Shown here: positions 34,095 through 42,800 of the stretch, one piece after another
Position numbering within the stretch: the stretch's first letter is position 1
Layout of the letters: each line of letters begins with the position of its first letter
Source: Pseudomonas anguilliseptica
GTDB taxonomy: Bacteria; Pseudomonadota; Gammaproteobacteria; Pseudomonadales; Pseudomonadaceae
NCBI RefSeq assembly: GCF_900105355.1
Contig: NZ_FNSC01000001.1
Location: forward strand, 4,402,001 to 4,466,000
Reading direction: 5' to 3'
Length of the DNA: 64,000 nt
Notes under the pieces: model-generated
The model's input: the letters and a program-made list of their open reading frames with translations, nothing else
Told to the model about the DNA's origin: nothing
Database searches by the model: none
Translations under genes and position numbers: made by a program

Positions 34095-34189
34095 GTTGAG
34101 TCGGACGGCGCTCCATTGAGGCGCGCAGCCAAGCCCAACGAGGCCCTGCCGCCGCTCGTTGGGCTTCGCTGCGCTCAGCGCCAACCTAC
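34091..34189. repeat. palindromic intergenic repeat between mnmC and rlmKL
   Basis: Outer arms GTAGGTTG (34091-34098) and CAACCTAC (34182-34189); inner perfect 12-bp arms AAGCCCAACGAG (34131-34142) and CTCGTTGGGCTT (34155-34166). Similar GTTGGGCTTCGCTGCGCTCAG-type palindromes are frequent between Pseudomonas genes. It fills the gap between two converging genes and may act as a terminator or mRNA 3'-end stabiliser. Confidence 0.75.
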
Positions 34190-34197
34190 CTGCGACC

Positions 34198-36471
34198 TCA
34201 GCCGCGCAGGCTAAATCGCCAGGCGCGGTGGATTTTCGGGTTACGGGCGAAATCCGGATCGAGGGTCGAAGCACTGATTTCTTCAACCTGATAACGCGCA
34301 GCCAGGCTCTCATCGAGCTCAAACTTGCGGAAGTTGTTGGAGAAGTACAGCACGCCACCCTTGGCCAGACGGGTCATGGCCAGGTCGAGCAGCTGCACAT
34401 GATCGCGCTGCACGTCGAAGATGCCTTCCATGCGCTTGGAGTTGGAGAAGGTCGGCGGATCGATAAAGATCAGCTCGTATTCACCACGGTCTTCGGCCAA
34501 CCAGGCCATCACGTCGCCCTGCTCCAGACGGTTCTTGTCGGAGAAACCATTGAGCGACAGGTTGCGCCGCGCCCAGTCCAGGTAGGTCTTCGACAGGTCG
34601 ACGCTGGTGGTGCTGCGCGCGCCGCCCTTGGCCGCATGCACGGTGGCCGTGGCGGTGTAGCAAAACAGGTTGAGGAAGCGCTTGCCGACAGCCTCCTTCT
34701 GGATGCGCAGACGCAGCGGACGGTGATCGAGGAACAGCCCGGTATCCAGGTAGTCGGTGAGGTTGACCAGCAGCTTTACGCCGCCCTCGCTGACTTCGAG
34801 GAACTGCCCTTGCGTGGCTTGACGCTGGTACTGCTTGGTACCGCTCTGGCGTTCGCGGCGCTTGATCACCACCTTGCTCTTGTCGACGCCCAACGCCTGC
34901 GGAATCGCGGCGATGGCGTCGAACATGCGCGCCTTGGCTTTCTCAGGATCAATGGACTTGGGCGCGGCATATTCCTGCACATGCACCCAATCGCCATACA
35001 GATCCACCGCCATGGAGTATTCCGGCATGTCGGCGTCGTACAGGCGGTAGCACTCAACGCCTTCCTTGCGCGCCCACTTGCCCAGCTGCTTGAGGTTCTT
35101 CTGTAGGCGGTTGGCAAACATCTGCCCGCCTTCACTCAGGCGTGCCTGCTCCACCACTGGCGCAGGAGCAGGGGCTGGTTTGATCGGGTTGCCGTTCTTG
35201 TTGTACTGACGCTCTTGCGGCTCAAGCGGCGCCTTATCGGCCTCAGCCTGTTCACGCTCGCGTTCACGCTGCTCAGGTGTACGGCGCTCGCCGGTAACGA
35301 ACTGCTCGGGCTGCACCTTGATCAGCAGCAGCTTGCACGGCAGCGCGCCGTTCCAGAAGGCGTATTGCTTGTGGCTGCGGATACCCATGCGCTTGCCCAG
35401 GTCCGGCGCACCGGTAAACACCGCCGCTTCCCAGCCCATACAGGCCTGACGCAGACGCTCGCCGAGGTTCTGGTAGAGGTACAACAGGCTCGCCTCATCA
35501 CCCAGGCGCTCGCCGTAGGGTGGATTGCAGATCACCAGGCCTTTCTGGTTTTGATCAGGACGCGGCTCGAAGGTCGCCACTTCGCCCTGATACACCTTGA
35601 TCCAATCGCCCATGCCTGCACGCTCGATATTGTTACGCGCCGGCTGGATCAGCCGTGGATCGGCTTCATAACCGCGAATCCACAACGGCGGCTTGGCCAT
35701 ACCGGCAGCAGCACGCTGCTCGGCCTCGGCATGGACTTTCTTCCACAAGGCCGGCACGTGGCCCAGCCATTTGCTGAAGCCCCATTGCTCACGGGTCATA
35801 TTCGGCGCGATATCGGCGGCGATCATCGCCGCCTCGACCAGGAAAGTACCTACGCCGCACATCGGGTCAGCCAGTGCGCCGCCTTCGGTAGCGATGCGTG
35901 GCCAGCCGGCGCGTATCAATACGGCAGCCGCAAGGTTTTCCTTCAGTGGTGCGGCGCCCTGCTGCAGGCGGTAACCGCGCTGGTGCAGACTATGACCGGA
36001 CAAGTCGAGGGAGAGAATCGCCTCGCCGCGATCCAGGCGCAGGTGCACGCGCAGGTCTGGATTCACCTTGTCCACCGATGGTCGCGTGCCGTCTTTCAGG
36101 CGCAGCTTGTCGACAATGGCATCCTTGACCTTCAACGCGCCGAAATGGGTGTTGTCGATGCCCGAACCGTTGCCGCTGAACTCCACGGCCAGACTGCCGC
36201 TGGATTCCAGATGCTCGAACCAGTCGACCTCCAGCACGCCCTCGTAAAGACTCTGCGCGTCCTGCACGCTGTAGCGCTTGAGCACCAACAGCACACGGTT
36301 AGCCAGACGCGACCACAGGCACAGACGGTAGGCCGTTTCCATGTCGGCCATACCACGAATGGCCGAGGTGTGCTCACGCGCCTCTTCAAGGCCGAGGCTG
36401 CTGGCTTCTTCGAGCAGCAGACCCTCAAGACCCTTGGGGCAAGTAAGGAAGAGTTCGTAACGATCCGACAT
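34198..36471 (-). CDS. rlmKL: bifunctional 23S rRNA m2G2445/m7G2069 methyltransferase RlmKL
   Basis: Modifies two guanines of 23S rRNA. The 757-residue product has an N-terminal THUMP domain (about 45-155) and the RlmL catalytic domain with PMCGVGTFLVEAAMIAADIAP (in pieces, about residue 200-220) and NPPYGERLGDE (about 315-325). A charged linker with many Glu/Gln/Arg follows (about 395-440), then the C-terminal RlmK methyltransferase with FLNLFCYTATATVHAAKGGA and IDPPTFSNSKR (about 665-676). Fusion of the two is normal in gammaproteobacteria. Confidence 0.95.
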   Translation of the reverse strand: MSDRYELFLTCPKGLEGLLLEEASSLGLEEAREHTSAIRGMADMETAYRLCLWSRLANRVLLVLKRYSVQDAQSLYEGVLEVDWFEHLESSGSLAVEFSGNGSGIDNTHFGALKVKDAIVDKLRLKDGTRPSVDKVNPDLRVHLRLDRGEAILSLDLSGHSLHQRGYRLQQGAAPLKENLAAAVLIRAGWPRIATEGGALADPMCGVGTFLVEAAMIAADIAPNMTREQWGFSKWLGHVPALWKKVHAEAEQRAAAGMAKPPLWIRGYEADPRLIQPARNNIERAGMGDWIKVYQGEVATFEPRPDQNQKGLVICNPPYGERLGDEASLLYLYQNLGERLRQACMGWEAAVFTGAPDLGKRMGIRSHKQYAFWNGALPCKLLLIKVQPEQFVTGERRTPEQREREREQAEADKAPLEPQERQYNKNGNPIKPAPAPAPVVEQARLSEGGQMFANRLQKNLKQLGKWARKEGVECYRLYDADMPEYSMAVDLYGDWVHVQEYAAPKSIDPEKAKARMFDAIAAIPQALGVDKSKVVIKRRERQSGTKQYQRQATQGQFLEVSEGGVKLLVNLTDYLDTGLFLDHRPLRLRIQKEAVGKRFLNLFCYTATATVHAAKGGARSTTSVDLSKTYLDWARRNLSLNGFSDKNRLEQGDVMAWLAEDRGEYELIFIDPPTFSNSKRMEGIFDVQRDHVQLLDLAMTRLAKGGVLYFSNNFRKFELDESLAARYQVEEISASTLDPDFARNPKIHRAWRFSLRG

Positions 36472-36669
36472 GGGGGTTTCCAGTGCCTAAGGCAATCAAC
36501 GGCGCGCAGACCAATCAGCACGGCCAAAATAAGTGACAAAGCGTCGCAGCGCGACCCTTCGTCGGAATAAACAACAGTCTCAATCGCAATTCATTCGCGA
36601 TAGCAAAACACCAGCACACCCGACGCATACGCCCACAGCATGGGCGCTACAGCGAAAAATCCGGACGCT

Positions 36670-36687
36670 GCCATAACGCCTTATGGC
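36670..36687. repeat. hairpin in the rlmKL-rmf intergenic region
   Basis: Perfect stem GCCATAA / TTATGGC with a four-base loop CGCC. It lies in the 424-base divergent gap (36472-36895), which otherwise shows only the two leader hairpins of rmf and no additional gene. Confidence 0.4.
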
Positions 36688-36822
36688 CCGACCCTCAAAA
36701 AGGTTACGGCCTTATGACGAAACGGTTATTCACAGGCACCCGCGCATTCGTTAGAAATCTACCTAGGCCAGCACTGCAACGGTGCTGGCAAGGAGGCTCG
36801 CGACGCCGGCAGCGGACTCCGT

Positions 36823-36858
36823 AGGCAGAACGTTTCTGCCTGACCTTGCTACAAGGTC
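36823..36858 (+). promoter_or_regulatory. paired hairpins in the rmf leader
   Basis: Two adjacent perfect hairpins: AGGCAGAA-CGT-TTCTGCCT (36823-36841) and GACCTTG-CTA-CAAGGTC (36842-36858), immediately next to each other and ending 37 bases before the rmf ATG. No T-run follows, so they are not a terminator. They suggest post-transcriptional control; a structured regulatory 5' leader of rmf has been described in Pseudomonas aeruginosa. Confidence 0.55.
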
Positions 36859-36895
36859 TAAGGGACATAACAGTCAACATTGAGGGCTACACCCT

Positions 36896-37111
36896 ATGAG
36901 AAGACTTAAGCGTGATCCGTTAGAAAGAGCTTTTTTGCGCGGCTATCAATACGGCATCAGTGGTAAATCCCGCGAACTCTGCCCCTTCACCCTCCCCTCT
37001 GTCCGCCAAGCCTGGTTAAACGGCTGGCGCGAAGGCCGCGGTGACAATTGGGACGGCATGACCGGCACCGCCGGCATCCATCGACTCAACAAACTTCACG
37101 CTGTCGGCTGA
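36896..37111 (+). CDS. rmf: ribosome modulation factor
   Basis: The 71-residue basic protein drives 70S ribosomes into inactive 100S dimers in stationary phase. The sequence shows the family core KRDPLERAFLRGYQYGISGKS and LPSVRQAWLNGWREGRGDNW. The C-terminal tail (TGTAGIHRLNKLHAVG) is longer than in E. coli Rmf (55 residues), as usual in Pseudomonas. GAGGG precedes the ATG by about 10 bases; a long structured leader is upstream. Confidence 0.95.
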   Translation: MRRLKRDPLERAFLRGYQYGISGKSRELCPFTLPSVRQAWLNGWREGRGDNWDGMTGTAGIHRLNKLHAVG

Positions 37112-37167
37112 TTCAGGAACCTACCGACTCACCATGCGCGCTCCATCCGAGCGGCGGGCGCGAGCCC

Positions 37168-37194
37168 AGGGGCTCCTTTAGGGAGCCCTTTTTA
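37168..37194 (+). terminator. intrinsic terminator after rmf
   Basis: Stem GGGCTCC / GGGAGCCC with loop TTTA followed by TTTTTATT. Confidence 0.85.
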
Positions 37195-37196
37195 TT

Positions 37197-37272
37197 GCCT
37201 GCCATCCATGGCGGTCACTCTTCGGGCCATCGCTACGCGACGTCAAAAATGGCTCCAGGCCATTTCTATTGC
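37197..37272 (-). repeat. intergenic structured repeat, copy B (inverted)
   Basis: Read on the minus strand: hairpin AAATGGC/GCCATTT, then GACGTCGCGTAGCGATGG, GGCCCGAAGAGTGACC, GCCATGGATGGCAGGC. Same element order as copy A at 22293-22370, but the first stem has a different sequence that stays paired. Confidence 0.75.
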
Positions 37273-37281
37273 CCGCAGGAT

Positions 37282-38316
37282 TTAGTTCTGAGGTTTCTGC
37301 GGCAACGCCGCAATTGCATCAACCGCTTCGCGGATCAATGCCGGGCCCTTGTAGATAAAGCCGGAGTAAATCTGTACCAGGCTGGCACCGGCGGCAATCT
37401 TCTCAGCTGCATGCTTGCCTTCGGTAATCCCACCCACTGCGATGATCGGCAAACGGCCTTTCAACTCACCGGCCAACACCTGAACAATATGCGTACTCTT
37501 CTCACGCACCGGTGCACCGGACAATCCACCGGCCTCGTCTGCACACTCCAGACCATGCACACCTTCGCGGCCCAGCGTGGTGTTGGTGGCAATCACTGCA
37601 TCCATACCGGCCTCAACCAGCGCATTGGCCACCTCGATGGTTTCCTCATCGCTCATGTCCGGTGCGATCTTGATCGCCAGCGGTACACGCTTGCCGTACT
37701 GGGCAGCCAGATCTTCCTGACGCTTGCGCAGGGCCTCGAGCAATTGCTTGAGCGAGTCGCCAAACTGCAAGCTGCGCAGACCTGGGGTGTTCGGCGAGCT
37801 GACGTTAACGGTGACGTAGCTGGCATCTTGATAGACCTTGTCCAGGCACAGCAGGTAGTCATCCACTGCGTTCTCGACCGGCGTATCGAAGTTCTTGCCG
37901 ATATTGATGCCCAGCACGCCCTTGTATTTGGCTGCCTGCACACGGGCCAGTAGGTGATCGACACCATGGTTGTTAAAGCCCATGCGATTGATGATCGCCT
38001 CGGCCTCAGGCAAGCGAAACAGACGTGGCTTGGGGTTACCGGGCTGCGGACGCGGCGTCACGGTGCCGATTTCCACAAAACCGAAGCCCAGCTGAGCAAA
38101 ACCATCGATGGCGTCGCCGTTCTTGTCCAAGCCGGCAGCCAAACCGACCGGGTTAGGAAATTCCAACCCCATCACCTTGACCGGTAGCGCGGCTGGGCTC
38201 TTGGCCAGTAACCCGTTAAGCCCCAGGCGACCGCCAGCACCGATCAAGTCGATGGACAGTTCATGGGAGGCTTCGGGGGAAAGTTTGAACAGCAGCTCGC
38301 GGGCCAGGGTATACAT
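37282..38316 (-). CDS. pyrD: quinone-dependent (class 2) dihydroorotate dehydrogenase
   Basis: Membrane-associated flavoenzyme oxidising dihydroorotate to orotate in pyrimidine synthesis, passing electrons to quinone. The 344-residue product has an N-terminal amphipathic membrane-binding segment ([20 protein letters not shown]), [21 protein letters not shown] (in pieces), [15 protein letters not shown] with the catalytic serine region (about 172-186), and FMN-phosphate loops [18 protein letters not shown] near the end. Confidence 0.95.
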   Translation of the reverse strand: MYTLARELLFKLSPEASHELSIDLIGAGGRLGLNGLLAKSPAALPVKVMGLEFPNPVGLAAGLDKNGDAIDGFAQLGFGFVEIGTVTPRPQPGNPKPRLFRLPEAEAIINRMGFNNHGVDHLLARVQAAKYKGVLGINIGKNFDTPVENAVDDYLLCLDKVYQDASYVTVNVSSPNTPGLRSLQFGDSLKQLLEALRKRQEDLAAQYGKRVPLAIKIAPDMSDEETIEVANALVEAGMDAVIATNTTLGREGVHGLECADEAGGLSGAPVREKSTHIVQVLAGELKGRLPIIAVGGITEGKHAAEKIAAGASLVQIYSGFIYKGPALIREAVDAIAALPQKPQN

Positions 38317-38396
38317 GGGCAGGCTTAGCTCGATAAAGTTACAAAGGCCGCGATTATAGCCCGCTGAGCAGCTGATAGGCGAGGCGCACGGCGCTA

Positions 38397-38618
38397 TCAG
38401 CCCAGACGGCGCAAGCTGAGTAATTTCCCAGCAGCACTGAACTCTAGTTCGAAGGAACCATAAACACCGTCATGGGTCAAAAACGGCCGAAAATGGTGGG
38501 CCGGCACACTGACACTCCGTCCGTCGCGACTTTGCACTAATATCCGGTTGGCACGCCCTTGATAAACCGCACGCAAGCGCTCGGCCGGTAACGCAATATC
38601 AAACACCAAACTGGGCAT
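38397..38618 (-). CDS. DUF2835 family protein
   Basis: The 73-residue protein starts [21 protein letters not shown] and contains the conserved [23 protein letters not shown] block of DUF2835 (in pieces). No signal peptide or cysteines. The ATG at 38618 is chosen because the conserved domain begins there; the frame is open 26 codons further but without support. Function unknown. It lies downstream of no other gene and reads toward pyrD. Confidence 0.78.
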   Translation of the reverse strand: MPSLVFDIALPAERLRAVYQGRANRILVQSRDGRSVSVPAHHFRPFLTHDGVYGSFELEFSAAGKLLSLRRLG

Positions 38619-38742
38619 GGAGGCACCTTTGCAACTGACTGCAGCAATCTTGCCATACGCCGCGCGCCTGCCCGGCAAAAAATGGCCAAGCGCCATTTCT
38701 CAACTCACCTGCGTCGCCTCGCAGCATGTCCGAGCATGGGCA

Positions 38743-38832
38743 ACAGGCCATAAAAAATTACCGGAAGGAATTTTTAACGGCGCACAACGACAGCCCAAAG
38801 GGTGGCCACCAGGGATGACAGGCCATAAAAAA
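38743..38832 (+). repeat. intergenic structured repeat, copy C (diverged)
   Basis: A 15-base direct repeat ACAGGCCATAAAAAA occurs at 38743-38757 and 38818-38832 (75-base period). Between them: hairpin AAAAATT/AATTTTT, then CAGCCCAAAGGGTGGCCACC and GGGATGACAGGCC, diverged matches to copies A and B. It fills the gap between the DUF2835 gene and the next plus-strand gene. Confidence 0.65.
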
Positions 38833-38918
38833 CCTGTCTATACGGCCGATAAAGCCTGTGCAGAGCCCTGCGGGCTCTGCCAAACTGGCAACGGTGATTT
38901 TGGAGTTCGTACCTGGCT

Positions 38919-39791
38919 ATGAGTCTGTCTGAGCAGCCTTCCACCCTCAGCTCACGCCTCGGTGCCTTAGCGCAACGGCTAGGCCTTATCGGCCGTGGGC
39001 AACGCCAGATACTCGAGCGCGCCAGCCAGCTTCGCCTGCCCTTCAGCCCTCTGCCGCAACTGCGTGACAGCATTTGCTGGCAAGATGGTCCTCAGCTACA
39101 CCGCCTGATAGACCTGCCCCGCAGTGCACTCTCCGGCCCGGTTCAGGAAGACAAGGCGCAAGCCCACGCCATGCTGGTGCGGGTGATTGATGCGCAAGAA
39201 CAGCAGCTGTCATCGTTCGACCTGCGCATGATCGACGGCCTATCGACCTGCAATCCTCAACAAGCCAACCACACCAGCTTCGAGGCTTTCGCCGCCAGCG
39301 AACCCTGCCGTCAGGTACGCATCATCAGTTACAAGGACTTCGTCAAAGCCATCAGCCAACCACTGCCGCGTTTTCTCGCAGGTGAGCGCATCAGCCTGCG
39401 CCAAGCCAGCTGGCGCGGCGAGCGGGTGTTCTGGACTGGTGAGCATCACAGCGAAGCCTTTGCCTGTGCCATTGCCTACGCCCGCAGGCGCGAGTTGGAG
39501 GTCAACCTGCCGGCTGAACTCAGCCATTACCGCTTGAGCGAACAAGGCCTCTGCAACCTGCAGCAGCACTACCACGTGCTTGGCATGCCCAATGCTGCCT
39601 GGAGCGACCCGGCGTTTATGGCGCTGTTGTTGGATAACGGCCTACCCTATGCGCGCTTATCCTTGTTGGGCGGCTCAAGCTCACCGGAATTTCTCCTGCT
39701 ACCCAAACATTCAACCGAGGCTACAGCCGTGGGTGAAGGCCTTCGTTTAGCGGGTGCGCCAGATGTGGTGGCCTATCTGCAAAAGCTGTAA
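38919..39791 (+). CDS. uncharacterised Pseudomonas protein (possibly DUF6685)
   Basis: The 290-residue soluble protein has no signal peptide or membrane segment. Notable segments are RIISYKDFVKAISQPLPRFLAGE (about residues 136-158), GERVFWTGEHHSEAFACAIAYARRR (about 166-190) and ELSHYRLSEQGLCNLQQHYHVLGMP (about 198-222). I recognise the family only as a conserved unknown of Pseudomonas. The frame is full and uses codons like its neighbours. It is monocistronic with a terminator at 39839. Confidence 0.75.
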   Translation: MSLSEQPSTLSSRLGALAQRLGLIGRGQRQILERASQLRLPFSPLPQLRDSICWQDGPQLHRLIDLPRSALSGPVQEDKAQAHAMLVRVIDAQEQQLSSFDLRMIDGLSTCNPQQANHTSFEAFAASEPCRQVRIISYKDFVKAISQPLPRFLAGERISLRQASWRGERVFWTGEHHSEAFACAIAYARRRELEVNLPAELSHYRLSEQGLCNLQQHYHVLGMPNAAWSDPAFMALLLDNGLPYARLSLLGGSSSPEFLLLPKHSTEATAVGEGLRLAGAPDVVAYLQKL

Positions 39792-39838
39792 TCGCAACAT
39801 AGCCGCCATCCAAGTGAGCGCTTAATAAACCCAGTAAG

Positions 39839-39874
39839 AAAAAGCCCGCAATCTGGTTAGGATTGCGGGCTTTA
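39839..39874. terminator. bidirectional terminator between the DUF6685-like gene and the adhesin gene
   Basis: Stem AAAGCCCGCAATC / GATTGCGGGCTTT with loop TGGTTAG; A-run before and T-rich side after, so it can stop transcription in both directions. Confidence 0.88.
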
Positions 39875-39894
39875 GATTGGCTATCAATCTAGCA

Positions 39895-42800
39895 TCACAC
39901 TACCTGCAAGGCGTTATCTCCCAGCAGCCCGTTGATGACTGTGGCTGTATCAGCACCTCCAGAAATGATGCCGCCACCGCCCGGAGTCACACCATACTCA
40001 ACAGCGACATTAAAGCCTGTCAACTCAATGGTTGTGGTTGCAGCACCACCTGCTGTAGGGCTAACCGCAATAATGGTGCTGTTATCAACTACCGAGAAGC
40101 TAAGGAAGTCATCTAGCGATCCGGCGTTGTAGGACTCACCAATCAGCAGCTGGGTGAGATCCAATTTGTCGCCTTCGCTTAAATTGAAGTCCAACACTTT
40201 GTCGACACCAGTGGTATCGCCCGACAGCCAGCGGAAGGTATCCGCCCCCACGCCGCCAGAAAGGATGTCATTGCCCAGACCACCGATGAGGATGTCATTA
40301 CCATCGCCACCAGACAGCACATCGTTGCCAGCTAAACCACTGAGCGTATCGTTATCCCCCAAGCCGAAGAGGTAATCAACTCCAGCGGTACCAACCAGAT
40401 TATCCACGCCGGCAGTACCATCCACCGACAGCGAATCAGGGACCAACATAGCGCTCAGCACGCTACTTACACTGTCCCCATCACCATCAATACCTACAAT
40501 ATTGTGGGAAAGGCTAATGGGCTGCCCAGTGCTTGCCTGCTCATACTCGAAGAAGCCCAACTTGAAGGTTTGACCGCTGCCACCAGTAATCTGCACAGCA
40601 CTGAAGTTATTGGTGGAGCTGACTTCGTACCACCACCCTTCCTCCATCCCGGTCACACGAATCGAATTACCCAAATCAGTGAGACCAACCTCACTGGTTT
40701 TATCCACCTCTACGCCGCCCTCAATGGCGTAAATGCGGATATTACTGGTAGCCAGGTTACGAGTGGTTTCACCTGAAGCATCGCCGATAAAGTTGTAGTC
40801 ATTATCGGCCAGCAGCACAGAGATCACGAAGGTTGCGGTCCCTGCACCGCTAGGGCTAACCCAGGCAATTTTCTGGGCGAAGCGATTGGTGGTGTTGTGG
40901 CTGGTGTAGGTGAAGCCGGTGCCATTGGCACCTCCTGTTGCCAGACCATTGACCAGATCGATACGCAGCTGCTCACCATTCTTGATGCTGTTGCCATCGC
41001 TAATGCCAATTTCGGTGCTATTGGAATTGATGCTCTGTCCCGAGGTGCTCGACAACAAAGCATCGAACGTTGTCCCTCCCATGTCGATCAGCCCTTTGAA
41101 GGCAGAGTTACCACCGCCAACACCGGTCTGATTTGTGGCCGAAACCTCTGAGCCGTTGGCAATCGGGCCATAGGTGGTCAACGTGTAGCTATCGGTCGAG
41201 GCATCCATATCAATGCGATAACCAAGAGTTCCATTGGCGCTGGTCTTGGCCTCGATAATGGACTGGTCACTGCCATAGAACAGGTAGAGCTGCTGACCAT
41301 TAAGACTCAATAGATTGCCACTGGCATCCCGAGCAGCAGCGCCCTGCACAATGGAGAAATTGACCTCATCTGGACCATCGCCCCCCGCCGAAGCCTCGAA
41401 ACGTAGATCCGCAGTAATCGAGCGTGAGTCATTGACCTGGTCGACCAACAGTGCGGTGACCGGGGTGAAAGCGATCGGTACATCGTCCTCGACCTGAATC
41501 AGTAGGCTGCCGGCCAGCGGCAACGGATTCACCCCGTCGGAAGCCGCGAGGGCTCCGGTGAGATTCAGCGTCATCACTTCATTATCGTCGTTGTTGTCGT
41601 CCGGATGATCCAGCGGCCCGAGCAGGGTGAAGGTGTAGCCACCGTCTGTTTCGACCTCCAGGGTGAAGATATCCTGCAACCCAGCCTTCGCCGTCATGAT
41701 GTTGCCGGAGAAGTGGTAGGTGATGGCTACTCCGCCGGAAGTCAGTGCTGGCAAGCCAGTCGGAGTGCTGTCCAGGCTGAACTGACCGGAGTTGGTACCT
41801 ACCTGCAGTTCCGCCAGGCTGCCGGAGACCGTGGTGGTATGAGCATCGTTGTCGGTAATACCGCCAGGCAGCTCATCCTCGTCGACCTTGCCGATCACCG
41901 GTGCCGGATCTTCGACATGGATCGTCAGGGTTGCTGTCGACGGGTCACCATCCTTGTCGAGGATGCTGTACTGGAAGCTCTCGAGCTTGTCGCCCTCGAT
42001 CAGAGCCGGCGGCTGATAGCTCCATGCGCCGGTAGCGAAGTTGAACGACAGGGTGCCGCCCCACTCGGTGGCTATGTCGGTTAACTGCTGATCGCCATCC
42101 AGAACACCATCCCAGGTGTAAGTGGTACCGTTGATCTCGATGGAGGCTATGCGGCCGGGGCCGTCGGCACCGAAGGCATCGTCGTCGCCACTAACCACAC
42201 CGTCGCTGCCGAGCAGAACATTGCCCTCGGCCGGGTCGGGCATTACCGCATCCCGCAGGGTATCGATCAGATCATCGAAGTCGCCTACCAAAATCGGCGC
42301 GCCGCTACCATCTAGGTCGACATCCTGTAGCCGATCCTCGTCGATACCGCCACCCACGCCGATGGTGGTGACGTTGAGGTCATTAGTGTTGATGAAGTCC
42401 GCCCAGTCGCTGGCGGTGTCGTCCTCAAGGGAGTTACCTCCCGTGCCCAACTGCTCATTGGGATTGCCGCCGCTAATAAAGAACACCTGATTGCTCCACC
42501 CTGGAATCGGCGTGTAGGCGCTCATGGTTTGTTCGATGGCAGCAGTGAAATCGGTATTGCCATTGAACGGCCGGGTTCCACCATCATCCGGGTTGATGCT
42601 GTCGATCAGCGCAGAGAAACTGGCGAAGTCACTGATCACCGGGTAGGACAGAGCCGTGCCGGAGAAAGCCACGATCTGCACATTGACGCCGGACGCACCG
42701 CTGAACAGCGTCTGAGCCGCAGCACGCACGGCCTCCAGCATCTGGTTCAGCTCGGTGTTATCAATGCTGCCGCTGAAATCCAGCACGAACACCGCGTTGA

